Part shown: one piece after another, positions 17,901 through 26,032 of the stretch
Position numbering within the stretch: position 1 is the first letter of the stretch
How the letters are laid out: each line of letters opens with the position of its first letter
Assembly: GCF_002251945.1 (NCBI RefSeq)
Contig: NZ_NDHW01000209.1
Span: 1 to 35,498 of the forward strand
Direction of reading: 5' to 3'
Source of the DNA: Pseudanabaena sp. SR411
GTDB taxonomy: Bacteria > Cyanobacteriota > Cyanobacteriia > Pseudanabaenales > Pseudanabaenaceae
DNA: 35,498 nucleotides
The notes under the pieces: model-generated
What the model was told of the DNA's origin: nothing
The model's input: the letters and a program-made list of their open reading frames with translations, nothing else
Database searches by the model: none
Position numbers and translations under genes: made by a program

Positions 17901-17943
17901 GAAAACTGGTAAATCCTTCAACAATTAGCTCAAGGGGACGCAT
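14932..17943 (-). CDS. sbcC: Exonuclease SbcCD, ATPase subunit SbcC
   Basis: SMC-like ATPase that with SbcD opens hairpins and degrades double-strand DNA ends and palindromes. N-terminal Walker A GATGAGKTS (32-40); Q-loop region LPQGQFDEFL (136-145); long glutamine-rich coiled coils on both sides of a zinc hook CPVC (498-501); C-terminal ABC signature LSGGETFAASL, Walker B LFLDEGFGTLD and a closing ITHIQSL H-loop. The length of 1003 residues is normal. SbcD is not adjacent. An enzyme that attacks long palindromes is notable in a region so rich in them. Upstream, a palindrome (17961-18007) separates it from pdhC on the same strand. Confidence 0.94.
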   Translation of the reverse strand: MRPLELIVEGFTSFRTRQLLDFTSLDLFAITGATGAGKTSLLDAMTFALYDEVSQKPSSPKELVSQGAKQLRVEFRFVMRQTEYKAVRTWRNRGKTAVPNFMLEELVGEEWERCSTQNAAEIIGMDFKTFTRVIILPQGQFDEFLKGEAGKRREILRQLAGFQIFEQMRKEASDRTSRFKAEREGLDKVLEGMQAPTKEEVESQQLELANLEIAIPDLDIQAKQSHKLLEAEERLFAQIQQYQKLSVKLAQLQQDASQIQVLENQLRNAQLANSIMGTWTVLQTVRKRVETAIADLAHTHKQLELAKLDLDQQQQAYAQSRTEQIAAQSHIEAQERNLALAESLHIQQQQSETELERANQNVLERSQVLKEATKAVTQAESDLQAIMQNLQSLEVSLKSSQYDPARLEQLRQVAEPLTQWQILQNNLTKQQQKSTQLQTEIQKFTQQLEKSQQAIATAENDFQVANHALKEAETSNLQALQTSHANALRAELHDGDHCPVCNHLYNLAGLPELPELELIDTAALLKQKEVTERQLAKLLQDKVKIEASLEASQQQFQTQNQEINDLELQVAKLQKQIDQVLQSAWQAADILRDRQVLEAQESGYLKLIAEQKEMAIACQNVENKLKTSQENLQLAQTESDKSAQEKVLRASQLQEISQRLLEITDGKTYESLRQSIEQAKTELSDRLKAIETKYQQARETFAKREESATKAQENHDLAISEQAQQESNWQKELNSVNFTELEFLAAQTARSQMDAWQQQIENYQRQEQDVTTRLQMCAESISDRQTDERAIAKLREKSHQAEQALQIASESRASIKAWLEQAQQKRQESQELEERKIALQSQEQTYHTLAQDLQSNRFQEYILDSLQQELAHRASVLLQQLSEDRYILQIESGDYWVADNWNGGEKRRVKTLSGGETFAASLSMALALSERLSMGIELGSLFLDEGFGTLDSETLESVTQILESLRQQDRLIGVITHIQSLAERLPTQIHVRKSINGSELVRI

Positions 17944-17960
17944 CGTGGAACTCCATGTAG

Positions 17961-18007
17961 AAAAGAGTTGTGATGGCGTGGCGAAGCTGCGCCATCACAA
18001 CTCTTTT
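17961..18007. terminator. Palindrome between pdhC and sbcC
   Basis: AAAAGAGTTGTGATGGCG (17961-17978) is exactly complementary to 17990-18007, with an imperfect centre TGGCGAAGCTG. It follows the pdhC stop codon by about a dozen bases and carries a short T-run on the reverse strand. Confidence 0.75.
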
Positions 18008-18018
18008 ACGATACTAAA

Positions 18019-19344
18019 TTACAGAGTCAAAGACTGAGGATTGGTTTCAATTAGTTTTGCTAAATCCTGTAGGAACTGCGCGGCATGAGCGCCATAAATT
18101 ACACGGTGGTCGGCAGTGAGGTTAACTTGCATTTGGCTGCTGACCTTAATTGCGCCATCCTTAGTTGCCACAACTTGAGGACGCGAACCACCCACAGCTA
18201 AAATTGCGCCAGTTCCAGGAGGCAAAATCGCATCGAAACGATCAACCCCAAACATCCCCAAGTTAGAAATAGTAAATGTGCCAGAGTTATATTCTTCAGG
18301 TTGCAATTGCTTAGCACGAGCGCGATCAACTAGTCCTTTCCAATTACGAGAAAGAGTATACAAGTCTGTTTGGTCGGCATTTTGCAACACAGGCGTAATT
18401 AAACCACCATCATCCATCGCTACAGCAACGGCAATATTGATATTGCTCTTGTACTCGATACCGCGATCGCTCAAGCTCGCATTCACCAAAGGATGCTTTT
18501 GCAAAGTGACTGCCACAGCTTTCGCCAAGAGTGCAGTCATGGTCACGCCCTTAGACTTAACTTGCTTGTACAGAGCATCCAGAGCATCAGTGGTGATGGT
18601 ATAGCCCACACGGAATGTAGGCACTGAGAGGCTCTGGTTCATGTTATTGATCACAGCCTTTTGCAAAGTCGTTAAGGACTGAGCAGTACCTAGTGCAACA
18701 GATGCAGCAGCTTTAGCGGGAGCAGTGGCAACAGCTTTTGTCGGAGTAGATGATACTTGAGCTACAGGAGCAGGAGCAGGCGTAGAGGCTGGGCTTAAAA
18801 ATGTTTCCACATCGGCGGCAGTAACTCGTCCATTGGGCCCAGTACCCGAAATCTTAGCTAAATCAATACCGTTATCCTTAGCAATGCGCTTGGCTCTAGG
18901 GGATACGATTTGACGACCTGATGATGGGGCTGGTGCAGATTTGCGTGGTGAGGAGACAACGACATCAGGGATTGAGGCAACCGATGCGGCTGTGGGAGAT
19001 GAGACTAGCTTAGCAGGGGTTTCTTCGGATTTTTGGGGCGCAGCCACACCATTTTGCGACGATGCTTGTCCAGCCGCTTTTTGCTTAGCTTCAGCAATTT
19101 CTTCTTTGGTTTCGGCAACATAGGCGATCGCTGAACCTACAGGAGCAGATTCGCCTGCGGGAGTAACGATTGCACCGAGATATCCTTCGTAGAAGCTTTC
19201 GACATCCATATCGGCTTTGTCAGACTCTACGATCACGACAGTTTCGCCTTTTTCCACCTTGTCTCCTGGTGATTTCACCCAAGAGGTGATTTTGCCTTCG
19301 GTCATGGTGGAGCTAAGCGCGGGCATGAAAATTTCGTAAATCAT
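18019..19344 (-). CDS. pdhC: Pyruvate dehydrogenase complex E2, dihydrolipoamide acetyltransferase
   Basis: Transfers the acetyl group from E1 via lipoyl-lysine to CoA. A 441-residue protein: lipoyl domain 1-80 with K43 in ESDKADMDVES; a long Ala/Pro/Ser linker; peripheral-subunit binding domain with SPRAKRIAKDNGIDL..SGTGPNGRV; catalytic domain ending DHRVIYGAHAAQFLQDLAKLIE. Tyr replaces the Asp of the usual DHRxxDG motif, as in cyanobacterial and plastid E2. The frame is open 44 codons further upstream, but I start at MIYEIFMPALSSTMTEGK (ATG 19342-19344), because the family begins there and the upstream residues look random. E1 and E3 genes are not adjacent. Confidence 0.93.
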   Translation of the reverse strand: MIYEIFMPALSSTMTEGKITSWVKSPGDKVEKGETVVIVESDKADMDVESFYEGYLGAIVTPAGESAPVGSAIAYVAETKEEIAEAKQKAAGQASSQNGVAAPQKSEETPAKLVSSPTAASVASIPDVVVSSPRKSAPAPSSGRQIVSPRAKRIAKDNGIDLAKISGTGPNGRVTAADVETFLSPASTPAPAPVAQVSSTPTKAVATAPAKAAASVALGTAQSLTTLQKAVINNMNQSLSVPTFRVGYTITTDALDALYKQVKSKGVTMTALLAKAVAVTLQKHPLVNASLSDRGIEYKSNINIAVAVAMDDGGLITPVLQNADQTDLYTLSRNWKGLVDRARAKQLQPEEYNSGTFTISNLGMFGVDRFDAILPPGTGAILAVGGSRPQVVATKDGAIKVSSQMQVNLTADHRVIYGAHAAQFLQDLAKLIETNPQSLTL

Positions 19345-19485
19345 AGGGAATTTGTAAAAATCTATTGCACAACTAACAAAGTCAATGGCTGTCAACGGCT
19401 GGAGTCGCAATGCCATCATAAATCTTAACTTGTTTTTGCGATCGCTTATAGCAATTCTCATTAAGTACTTGTGCAAAATACATTA

Positions 19486-19536
19486 GCAAAACCCGTAAAG
19501 TTGCGCTCCTGCGGGGTGCAACTTTATGGGTTTTGC
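19486..19536. repeat. Hairpin with GCAAAACCC arms
   Basis: GCAAAACCCGTAAAGTTGC (19486-19504) pairs with 19518-19536 with one mismatch. It is preceded 30 bp upstream by TATAGCAATTCTCATTAA, a motif that also begins the compound palindrome at 26346 and occurs near 21256. Confidence 0.7.
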
Positions 19537-19592
19537 TTTGTAACTAATTATGCTTAGCTACTTATAGCTACTTATTAGTGGCTTCGCCGTAA

Positions 19593-19655
19593 ATTCAAGA
19601 ACCAGATTTTTGATAGCGCGGCTTCGCCACGCTATCAAAAATCTGGTTCTTGAAT
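19593..19655. repeat. 63-bp palindrome
   Basis: ATTCAAGAACCAGATTTTTG.. pairs with its complement at the right end, with one inner mismatch around a GGC-TTC-GCC centre. It directly precedes the pcxA terminator. Confidence 0.8.
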
Positions 19656-19688
19656 AAAAAAACAGGACGTAAAGCGTCCTATTTTTTT
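19656..19688 (-). terminator. pcxA intrinsic terminator
   Basis: On the reverse strand: AGGACG-CTTTA-CGTCCT stem followed by GTTTTTTT. It overlaps the pcxA stop codon. Confidence 0.85.
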
Positions 19689-21174
19689 ATTCATTCATTT
19701 CTCGATAAATTGTGGCAGTAGCGGGGGAAGCTTGAGTCAGGTATTGGAAAATCCAGAATTTAAACAATCCATCTAGAAACACGGGAACTGTTGAAATAAA
19801 AGATTGCGCCAAGATTTTATTTTCAGGTAATCCGAAATGATTAAATAAAACTGTTAACAAGGCATCCCATCCTTCGCTAGAGTGGAATCCCACAAAAGTA
19901 TCAGTTGAAATAATAATCAAAAAGGCTTTCGCATTGTCATTAAGACTATACAGAACTTCATCAAGAAATTCTTTAATAGTTACTAACTCTTTACGCCCTG
20001 AGAGTACAAACAGATAAAAGACAAAAGATGCAGTGATATCAGCAAGCAAGTTTTTTACACCATCAAGGCTTTCAGCATTGAATCTTTTTAAAATTCTGAC
20101 CGATTCTTGTCTTATTAATTCTTCAATTTCTTCGGATTGTTCTGCTGCTGTTTTTTTAGGACTGGTAGATTCTTGTCTCTCTGCTGATTCTTCCAGCACA
20201 ATTGACTTGATCGTGTAGTCAAATTCAATTCTTTCTTTAGCTAATCGCAGCGCATCAAAGGCTCTCTCCTCCACCGCAGGGCTAAACTTGACAGTCATAG
20301 TGCTGGGATCAATAAAGCTATCGATCATCGGACTAAAAACTATTGCTTTCGATAAAAACTGCACTGCGATCACGGAAATTACTAGAATCACGATGTAACG
20401 TAAAGCCTGAGTAATGCGCTTTTGTGATTGCCTTAATTCCTCAACAATATCTTTCTCATAATCTGGATATGAGCCAGTAAGATTACGTTTGACCCGATCA
20501 AAAGCTTTAAAAAAAGACCCAGGTAAAATACTTTTTTCTACAGATGTTACTTGCTGAGGAGGTCGTCTATATTTTTTAGATTTATTCCCACTCTTAAAGA
20601 GTTGAAATTTTTCGTCAGTTTCAGTCTCGACAAGATCTTCTAAGTTCTGCCGATTATCTGAAGAATTCGTGTTAACCGACGGCTTTGCTAAGACATCAAT
20701 AGTCTGATCACTTGCTTGGTTATATCTTTCGAGGGTGTAATCAATAAACGCAAGTTTCTGGTAAATAGAAAATCTACGGCTATTCCCACCTAGTTGATTT
20801 GCTGATAGCTGTCCATTGCCAACGGGATCATTGTCCTGATTATTGGGCGCATATTTGGCGATCACTGTATTGGCTTGATTGCTAGAGCTTTGAGTCTGGA
20901 AATATGGTAGTGAGGCGCTTACTTTATAAAAGCTTAGCCTTGCATTGATCGTTCTGAGATATTTCTGAAGCTGAATCTCAAAAACGCTAAATACACTGCT
21001 CCCAAAGCTGCCATCGTTAGCGATTTTATTGCCTTTGAAGGTTTCTTCTTCAATCCGCTTGATGTTGACAGCCGCCTCAAAAGCCTCGTCAATCGCTCGC
21101 TCAGGCGTGTTCTTGACCCAAGAAAAAATATTGTGCAAGGGTGAGGCGTTATTGTCGGAGGAGTTGGATTTCAT
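19687..21174 (-). CDS. pcxA: Proton extrusion protein PcxA (CotA/CemA family)
   Basis: Inner-membrane protein needed for light-induced proton extrusion in cyanobacteria and related to plastid CemA. It is 495 residues long, with a variable hydrophilic N-terminal half. The conserved C-terminal part starts near LRQSQKRITQALRYIVILVI, and several membrane helices follow, together with the family blocks FLDEVLYSLNDNAKAFLIII, DTFVGFHSSEGWDALL and the closing FWIFQYLTQASPATATIYREM. It is probably monocistronic, with its own terminator. HIP1 sites are absent within it, but product and codon use look native. Confidence 0.93.
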   Translation of the reverse strand: MKSNSSDNNASPLHNIFSWVKNTPERAIDEAFEAAVNIKRIEEETFKGNKIANDGSFGSSVFSVFEIQLQKYLRTINARLSFYKVSASLPYFQTQSSSNQANTVIAKYAPNNQDNDPVGNGQLSANQLGGNSRRFSIYQKLAFIDYTLERYNQASDQTIDVLAKPSVNTNSSDNRQNLEDLVETETDEKFQLFKSGNKSKKYRRPPQQVTSVEKSILPGSFFKAFDRVKRNLTGSYPDYEKDIVEELRQSQKRITQALRYIVILVISVIAVQFLSKAIVFSPMIDSFIDPSTMTVKFSPAVEERAFDALRLAKERIEFDYTIKSIVLEESAERQESTSPKKTAAEQSEEIEELIRQESVRILKRFNAESLDGVKNLLADITASFVFYLFVLSGRKELVTIKEFLDEVLYSLNDNAKAFLIIISTDTFVGFHSSEGWDALLTVLFNHFGLPENKILAQSFISTVPVFLDGLFKFWIFQYLTQASPATATIYREMNE

Positions 21175-21295
21175 AGTGGGGCGATCGCTATAATGCCTAG
21201 GATAAACGAAAAGCTAAATAGTAGAAGGTATACTTCGCACCACTTCTAATATTTATAGCAATTCTCATAAAGATAGGACGACACTTTTGTGAATT

Positions 21296-21355
21296 AAAAA
21301 AACAAACCCAGTCAGGGTTTTGAAAACACAAAATGGCTAGGCTATTTTGTGTTTT
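21296..21355 (-). terminator. Tandem hairpins after the PAS-GAF kinase
   Basis: 21323-21355 is an imperfect palindrome (AAAACACAAAAT...ATTTTGTGTTTT). Beyond it on the reverse strand, AAACCC-TGACT-GGGTTT is followed by GTTTTTTT, a good intrinsic terminator for the kinase ending at 21364. Confidence 0.75.
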
Positions 21356-21363
21356 GGTTGGTA

Positions 21364-23307
21364 TTACACAGGAATTTCGATTCTAAACTCAGTTCCTTGA
21401 CCAACTTTGGAAAAGCATTGCAATCTGCCTTGATGTTTCTCTACCACAATTTGATAACTAATGGATAGCCCCAAGCCTGTGCCTTTGCCCACAGGCTTAG
21501 TAGTGAAAAAGGGATCAAAGAGCTTGTTGACAATATCTTCAGAAATACCACGACCATTATCGATAATGCTGATCATCACCATGGATTGCTGATGATCAGG
21601 TGTAGGCGGCTTAAACTCGGTGATGATGGAGATTTCACTGGCAACATGCTGAGAAGCCTCTGCGGCATGATCGCGATCAGTGACACTCTCATCGATCGCA
21701 TCGATCGCATTACTTAAAATATTCATAAACACTTGATTGAGTTGTCCTGCATAGGCTTGAACAACTGGAATGTTGCCATAGCGCTTAGTTAAGTTAATTG
21801 CAGGGCGATCGCCATAGGCTTTGAATCGGTTTTGCAAAATTAAAAGCGTACTATCAAGCCCTTCATGGATATTAAAGGGCTTGAGTCCTTCTTGATCTGT
21901 CCGCGAAAAATTCCGCAAAGATAGGACAATTTGGCGGATGCGCTCAGCCCCGATTTTCATTGATGTCAGCATTTTGGGTAGATCCTCTTGGAGGAAGTCC
22001 AGATCGATCTCATCGAGAAACTTGACGATTTCAGGGATTGGCTCTGGATAATTTTTTTGATAAAGGGCGATCGCATCTAATAAATTCTGGACAGAACGGT
22101 TGGCATGGTTGAGATTGCCATAAATAAAGTTCACAGGATTATTAATTTCATGGGCCACACCTGCGACGAGTTGACCAAGGCTGGACATCTTTTCGGTTTG
22201 GATCAGTTGACTTTGAGTTTTCTGTAAATCAGCAAGAGCTTTTTCGATCAGTAGGGCTTGGGCTTGGGCATTGGCGGCATTGGCTTGGGCGCTGTCAAAG
22301 AGTTCAGCCTGATCGATCGCGATCGCCAATTGGTTCGCAACTGCTTGGAGTAGCTCAACTTCATCAGCATCCCAAGGACGACTTCCTTGACAATGCGCCG
22401 CCACAATCACCCCTAATTTTTGCGATCGGGTTTTGATCGGCACAAGTAACTGCGAAGTAAACCCTTTCTCGGCGAGCAGCATCCGACTTGGGTTATCCAG
22501 TTCGGCATTGGTATAAATTGATTGAATCTGAATAATTTCTTGGCTAAGTAAGCGCTGACCAAATTTTGGCAATCGTGATAGAGGATAACTAGTAGCAACA
22601 TTCAGAAAGTTATGGCTAGCGGCAAAATGCACGAGTTGAAATTCTGGTGGATTGGTATCAGGAATATGCCAAAAGAAATTACACAGATCGATCAGCAATA
22701 AATCCTGTACTTCATTCACAGCCGTAGCAAGGATCGTATCGAGATCAAGGGAATTGCGAATCTGACTGGCTAGGCGACGGTTGAGCATCTCCTCACGTCT
22801 GACTAGATCTTTATAACTTTGGCGCGATCGCTCTAGCTCTCTTTCGGCGCGACGGCGCTCCCACTGCTCCTTTTTGCGATCGCTAATGTCATGAGCCACA
22901 ATCACAATATTTTGGACATTTCCCTGCTCATCACGCATCACACTGCCCGATGATTCTAAAATCCGCCAAGTGCCGTCCTTATGCTGCATTCGATATTCTA
23001 AAACCTTGCCCACACCTGTTTTTAAGGTTTCTGCGGCAGCTTCAAGTACAAGGGCTTGATCATCAGGATGAATCTTGTCGTAGGCCCATGTACCCTTTAG
23101 TTCTGAAGAGGTATAGCCCAGAACTTTTTGATAGGAAGGACTATTGTAAATGCGATAGCCTTGGGCATCGATCACCGCAATTAAATCGGCAACATTTTCC
23201 ATGATCGATCTAAATAGGCGATCATTTTTGAGGGCTAATATATCTGATTCATCAGACCCCTGCTTTGTTTTCTGCCCTGCTGTCTGATCGATACTTGCGT
23301 CCGTCAT
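21364..23307 (-). CDS. PAS-GAF sensor histidine kinase
   Basis: A 647-residue soluble kinase: PAS with PAC 30-145 (HPDDQALV, HDISDRKK); GAF about 185-335; short coiled coil; HisKA with H386 in GQLVAGVAHEINNPVNF; HATPase to the C-terminus (N box NILSNAIDAIDE, GRGISED, GKGTGLGLSIS). The HEINNP form of the H box marks a kinase class common in cyanobacteria. The GAF domain lacks the CH pair of bilin-binding GAFs, so a light role is not indicated. It has no receiver domain, so it must act on a response regulator encoded elsewhere. It is divergent from the TLP40-like gene across about 80 bp. Confidence 0.93.
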   Translation of the reverse strand: MTDASIDQTAGQKTKQGSDESDILALKNDRLFRSIMENVADLIAVIDAQGYRIYNSPSYQKVLGYTSSELKGTWAYDKIHPDDQALVLEAAAETLKTGVGKVLEYRMQHKDGTWRILESSGSVMRDEQGNVQNIVIVAHDISDRKKEQWERRRAERELERSRQSYKDLVRREEMLNRRLASQIRNSLDLDTILATAVNEVQDLLLIDLCNFFWHIPDTNPPEFQLVHFAASHNFLNVATSYPLSRLPKFGQRLLSQEIIQIQSIYTNAELDNPSRMLLAEKGFTSQLLVPIKTRSQKLGVIVAAHCQGSRPWDADEVELLQAVANQLAIAIDQAELFDSAQANAANAQAQALLIEKALADLQKTQSQLIQTEKMSSLGQLVAGVAHEINNPVNFIYGNLNHANRSVQNLLDAIALYQKNYPEPIPEIVKFLDEIDLDFLQEDLPKMLTSMKIGAERIRQIVLSLRNFSRTDQEGLKPFNIHEGLDSTLLILQNRFKAYGDRPAINLTKRYGNIPVVQAYAGQLNQVFMNILSNAIDAIDESVTDRDHAAEASQHVASEISIITEFKPPTPDHQQSMVMISIIDNGRGISEDIVNKLFDPFFTTKPVGKGTGLGLSISYQIVVEKHQGRLQCFSKVGQGTEFRIEIPV

Positions 23308-23388
23308 AGTGAATTTTTAAGGATAGGACTGCATGAAATCAGATTAAGTTTGCCTAACAGTGCAACCAAATGCAATAGCATTTTTTAA

Positions 23389-24582
23389 GTGGCTAATTTA
23401 GTTTTGGGTGCAATGTTGAATCTTAATTTAAATCGTAATTTAGATCGTAATTTAGAAAGAAGCAGCGATCGCCCTAACCAGCAAACAGATCTTATTTTTC
23501 AGAGATCTTGGTGGTTTAAGGGCTTGACGTTCGCGATCGCTTGTTTGCTCGTGACTTGTTTAACGATGATATCGGCGATCGCGCCAAGCATGGCAGCCTT
23601 ACCAACCAAAAGTGCGATCAAAGATCCTCGGGTGATCTTAAGAAATGCTTTGCCGATTGATAGTGAAGTGCTACGCGATGTCCAACACACTTTGGAGCAA
23701 ATGCCGCGTCAAGCCAATCTGAAACGATGGAGTAATCTCAAAAAAGATATTGAAACGATCGCGCAATCCCTAACTCAAAATCAGTCACAGTTGATTGCTG
23801 AAGTTAGCAGCGATCGCCAAGGATTAGTTACCGAACATTTGGCAAGCTTAACAACCGCCCTTGTGCCTCTCCAAGAAGCGATCGCCATTAAAGATCGCAA
23901 CAGTGTCAAAGCCCTATCCGAAAAAGCCTTAGATTACGTCGGTCTAGTCGAAGCCGACTTTATCCAAACCTTCCCCTTTGAAGTTCCTGCAAAATATGCC
24001 AATCTCCCTCAACTCAAGGGTCGCGCTCTCGTAGAGCTATCCACAGAAAAAGGCAACGCTACGATTACGGTCGATGGCTACAACGCGCCAATCAATGCAG
24101 GTCAATTTGTGGATCTCGTCCAGCAAGGCTTTTACGATGGACTAACTTTCACACGCGCAGATGAAAACTATTACTTACAGACAGGCGATCCCGATGGGCC
24201 ATCCGATGGCTACATCGATCCCAAAACCAAAAAATATCGCACAGTGCCGATCGAAGTACGCCTGCCCGATCAAAAAGTGCCTACCTATGGCAAAACCTTT
24301 GAAGAGCAGGGCTTATCGGGAACGATACCTGTACTACCTTTTGCCGCCTTTGGGACTGTGGCGATGGCGCATCCCAATGATGATGCCAATGCAGGTTCGT
24401 CTCAGTTTTTTATCTACCTATTTGAATCAGAACTAACTCCCGCAGGCTTGAATTTACTCGATGGCAACTACACCGTTTTTGGTTATGTCACCGATGGTAA
24501 GGAAACTTTAGATAAACTAAGACTAGGCGACAAAATTTTGTCCGCCCGTGTCATCAGTGGCGCTGAAAATCTGATCAAATGA
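23389..24582 (+). CDS. Cyclophilin-type peptidyl-prolyl isomerase, TLP40/CYP38-like
   Basis: Resembles plant thylakoid lumen TLP40/CYP38, required for photosystem II assembly and repair, and its cyanobacterial homologues. A membrane or signal helix (about residues 44-70, ending near SMAALP) suggests export to lumen or periplasm. A helical segment about 75-190 contains the LRNALPID and QxxLKRW patterns typical of the family N-terminal bundle. The cyclophilin domain spans about 210-390 (GFYDGLTFTRADENYYLQTGDP, GTVAMAHPNDDANAGSSQFFI). In the catalytic region the usual FHR arginine is present as FTR, as often in this subfamily. Start is uncertain: GTG at 23389 or ATG at 23413, neither with a strong ribosome binding site. 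Confidence 0.88.
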   Translation: MANLVLGAMLNLNLNRNLDRNLERSSDRPNQQTDLIFQRSWWFKGLTFAIACLLVTCLTMISAIAPSMAALPTKSAIKDPRVILRNALPIDSEVLRDVQHTLEQMPRQANLKRWSNLKKDIETIAQSLTQNQSQLIAEVSSDRQGLVTEHLASLTTALVPLQEAIAIKDRNSVKALSEKALDYVGLVEADFIQTFPFEVPAKYANLPQLKGRALVELSTEKGNATITVDGYNAPINAGQFVDLVQQGFYDGLTFTRADENYYLQTGDPDGPSDGYIDPKTKKYRTVPIEVRLPDQKVPTYGKTFEEQGLSGTIPVLPFAAFGTVAMAHPNDDANAGSSQFFIYLFESELTPAGLNLLDGNYTVFGYVTDGKETLDKLRLGDKILSARVISGAENLIK

Positions 24583-24600
24583 TATCCAGCCTGTTGATGC

Positions 24601-24679
24601 CCAGATGAATTTCTGAAAGCGCTGCTTCGCAACGCTTTCAGAAATTCATCTGGATTTTAATTCAGCGCAAAGCGCTGTA
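24601..24679. repeat. Hairpin element, second subfamily, copy 2
   Basis: CCAGATGAATTTCTGAAAG (24601-24619) pairs with 24635-24653, followed by ATTTTAATT and the perfect mini-stem CAGCGC-AAA-GCGCTG (24663-24677). It lies between the isomerase and phoH genes. Confidence 0.8.
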
Positions 24680-24731
24680 AAAGAAGGTCAAAGCCCTTTA
24701 GATCAATCACAACCAGAGGAAAATTAATTTA

Positions 24732-25694
24732 ATGGGTACTCCCCGCGACGAACCGTACATTTTGAGCTTACCAACCCCTAGTAGTGCCATTTGTCTTGCA
24801 GGGACAAGGGAGGAAAATCTCAAAACACTTGTAGAAATAACGGGTGTACGGCTGGTGTTACGGGGGCAAGACCTCTTAATCGATGGCACGCCTGAGCAGA
24901 TCAATCTGGTAGAACAGGTGATTAAGGCTCTGAAGCCTCTGTGGTCACAGGAAAAAACGATCGCGGCTGTAGATATTCGCGCCGCCCGTGAAGCGATCGC
25001 TGAAGACCGCTCTGGAGAATGGCGCGATCGGGCGACGATATCCCGTAATAAACGTGGAGACTCAGTACAACCACGCACCTATCGCCAGCAGCAATATGTA
25101 CAGGCGATGGAAAGTCACGATCTAATTTTTGGGGTTGGGCCAGCGGGTACTGGCAAAACCTATCTCGCGGCAGTTGCTGCGGTTAGTGCCTTACAGAGCA
25201 ATAAATTTGAGCGGATTATCCTGACCCGTCCTGCCGTCGAAGCAGGCGAGAGTCTGGGATTCCTCCCTGGAGACTTACAGCAAAAGATTGATCCCTATCT
25301 GCGCCCACTCTACGACGCAATGCACGAAATGATCGGGGCAGAAAAAGTCCCGCAACTAATGGAGCGCGGCATTATTGAGGTTGCACCGCTTGCTTATATG
25401 CGTGGGCGCACCCTCAGCAACTCATTCATCATCGTGGATGAGGCTCAAAACACGACTGCCGCGCAAATGAAGATGGTTTTAACCAGACTGGGGTTTAAAT
25501 CGCGCATGGTGGTAACGGGTGATATCACCCAGATCGATTTACCTCGTCATCAAAAGTCGGGCTTAATCATTGCCATGAATATTCTGAAAGGAGTTGAAGG
25601 CGTTTCCTTTAATTTGTTCGATAAGAATGACGTAGTGCGTCATCCCCTAGTACATCACATCATCGCCGCTTACGAAAATGCAGAAGCAGATTAG
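24732..25694 (+). CDS. phoH: PhoH-like ATPase
   Basis: A 320-residue cytoplasmic P-loop protein. N-terminal KH-like region 10-75; Walker A GPAGTGKT (about 136-143); family segment RPAVEAGESLGFLPGD; Walker B SFIIVDEAQN; then VTGDITQIDLP and a C-terminal VVRHPLVHHIIAAYE. PhoH proteins are ATPases with links to RNA metabolism and, in some bacteria, phosphate starvation; the exact role in cyanobacteria is not established. AGAGGA lies about 12 bases before the ATG. The gene is flanked by hairpins on both sides, so it is likely monocistronic. Confidence 0.94.
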   Translation: MGTPRDEPYILSLPTPSSAICLAGTREENLKTLVEITGVRLVLRGQDLLIDGTPEQINLVEQVIKALKPLWSQEKTIAAVDIRAAREAIAEDRSGEWRDRATISRNKRGDSVQPRTYRQQQYVQAMESHDLIFGVGPAGTGKTYLAAVAAVSALQSNKFERIILTRPAVEAGESLGFLPGDLQQKIDPYLRPLYDAMHEMIGAEKVPQLMERGIIEVAPLAYMRGRTLSNSFIIVDEAQNTTAAQMKMVLTRLGFKSRMVVTGDITQIDLPRHQKSGLIIAMNILKGVEGVSFNLFDKNDVVRHPLVHHIIAAYENAEAD

Positions 25695-25729
25695 GAAAAA
25701 AGGGTTGCTTAGCAACCCTTTTTTCCTAA
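25691..25729. terminator. phoH terminator
   Basis: TTAGGAAAAAAGGGTTGCT and its complement meet around a single T, with the arm ending CCCTTTTTTCCTAA. It overlaps the phoH stop codon (25692-25694). Confidence 0.8.
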
Positions 25730-25752
25730 ATTAAAACTATTCCTACAAACCA

Positions 25753-26010
25753 ATGGCTGAAAATATTCAAATTACTGTCAAGCTATTTGCAATTTTTCAA
25801 GAAGTAATCGCTACCGATGAAATGCAAATTAAATTGGAGTCAGGTACGTCGGTATCAACAATATTCGATCGCCTTGTGAGTCAACATCCGCATCTAGAGA
25901 AATGGCGATCGCTTACTCGTTATGCCGTCAACCTAAATTTTGTAGATCCCCAGACAATTCTTAAAAATGGTGATGAGGTAGCACTAATCCCCCCTGTGAG
26001 CGGTGGATAG
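25753..26010 (+). CDS. moaD: Molybdopterin synthase sulfur-carrier subunit
   Basis: An 85-residue ubiquitin-like protein of the MoaD/ThiS family, ending in the obligatory Gly-Gly (ALIPPVSGG). The terminal glycine is thiocarboxylated and donates sulfur to the dithiolene of molybdopterin. N-terminal VKLFAIFQEVI and the NGDEVALIPPVSGG block favour MoaD over ThiS, which is shorter and ends differently. No moaE is nearby. It lies between the phoH terminator and a convergent DUF2949 gene 22 bp away. Confidence 0.9.
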   Translation: MAENIQITVKLFAIFQEVIATDEMQIKLESGTSVSTIFDRLVSQHPHLEKWRSLTRYAVNLNFVDPQTILKNGDEVALIPPVSGG

Positions 26011-26032
26011 TAAGTATCCACCCGCACGATCT

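Larger units (their letters stand above)
19345..19686. other. Intergenic region between pcxA and pdhC
   Basis: Holds a TATAGCAATTCTCATTAA start-like motif (about 19448-19465), a hairpin at 19486-19536, a long palindrome at 19593-19655 and the pcxA terminator at 19656-19688. The pdhC promoter should lie in its left part. No gene was seen. Confidence 0.6.

Noticed and set aside
19345-19476. 44-codon N-terminal extension of pdhC
   Set aside because: E2 proteins of this type begin at MIYEIFMPAL; the extension contains a HIP1 site and no recognisable targeting or lipoyl sequence.
19687-21174. Lack of HIP1 octamers over pcxA as a sign of transfer
   Set aside because: PcxA is a native cyanobacterial protein, so a HIP1 gap alone is weak evidence; for the ATPase cassette it is used only together with codon bias and gene content.
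22300-22760. GAF domain of the PAS-GAF kinase as another bilin photoreceptor
   Set aside because: It lacks the CH cysteine pair and the DXCF motif at the expected positions.
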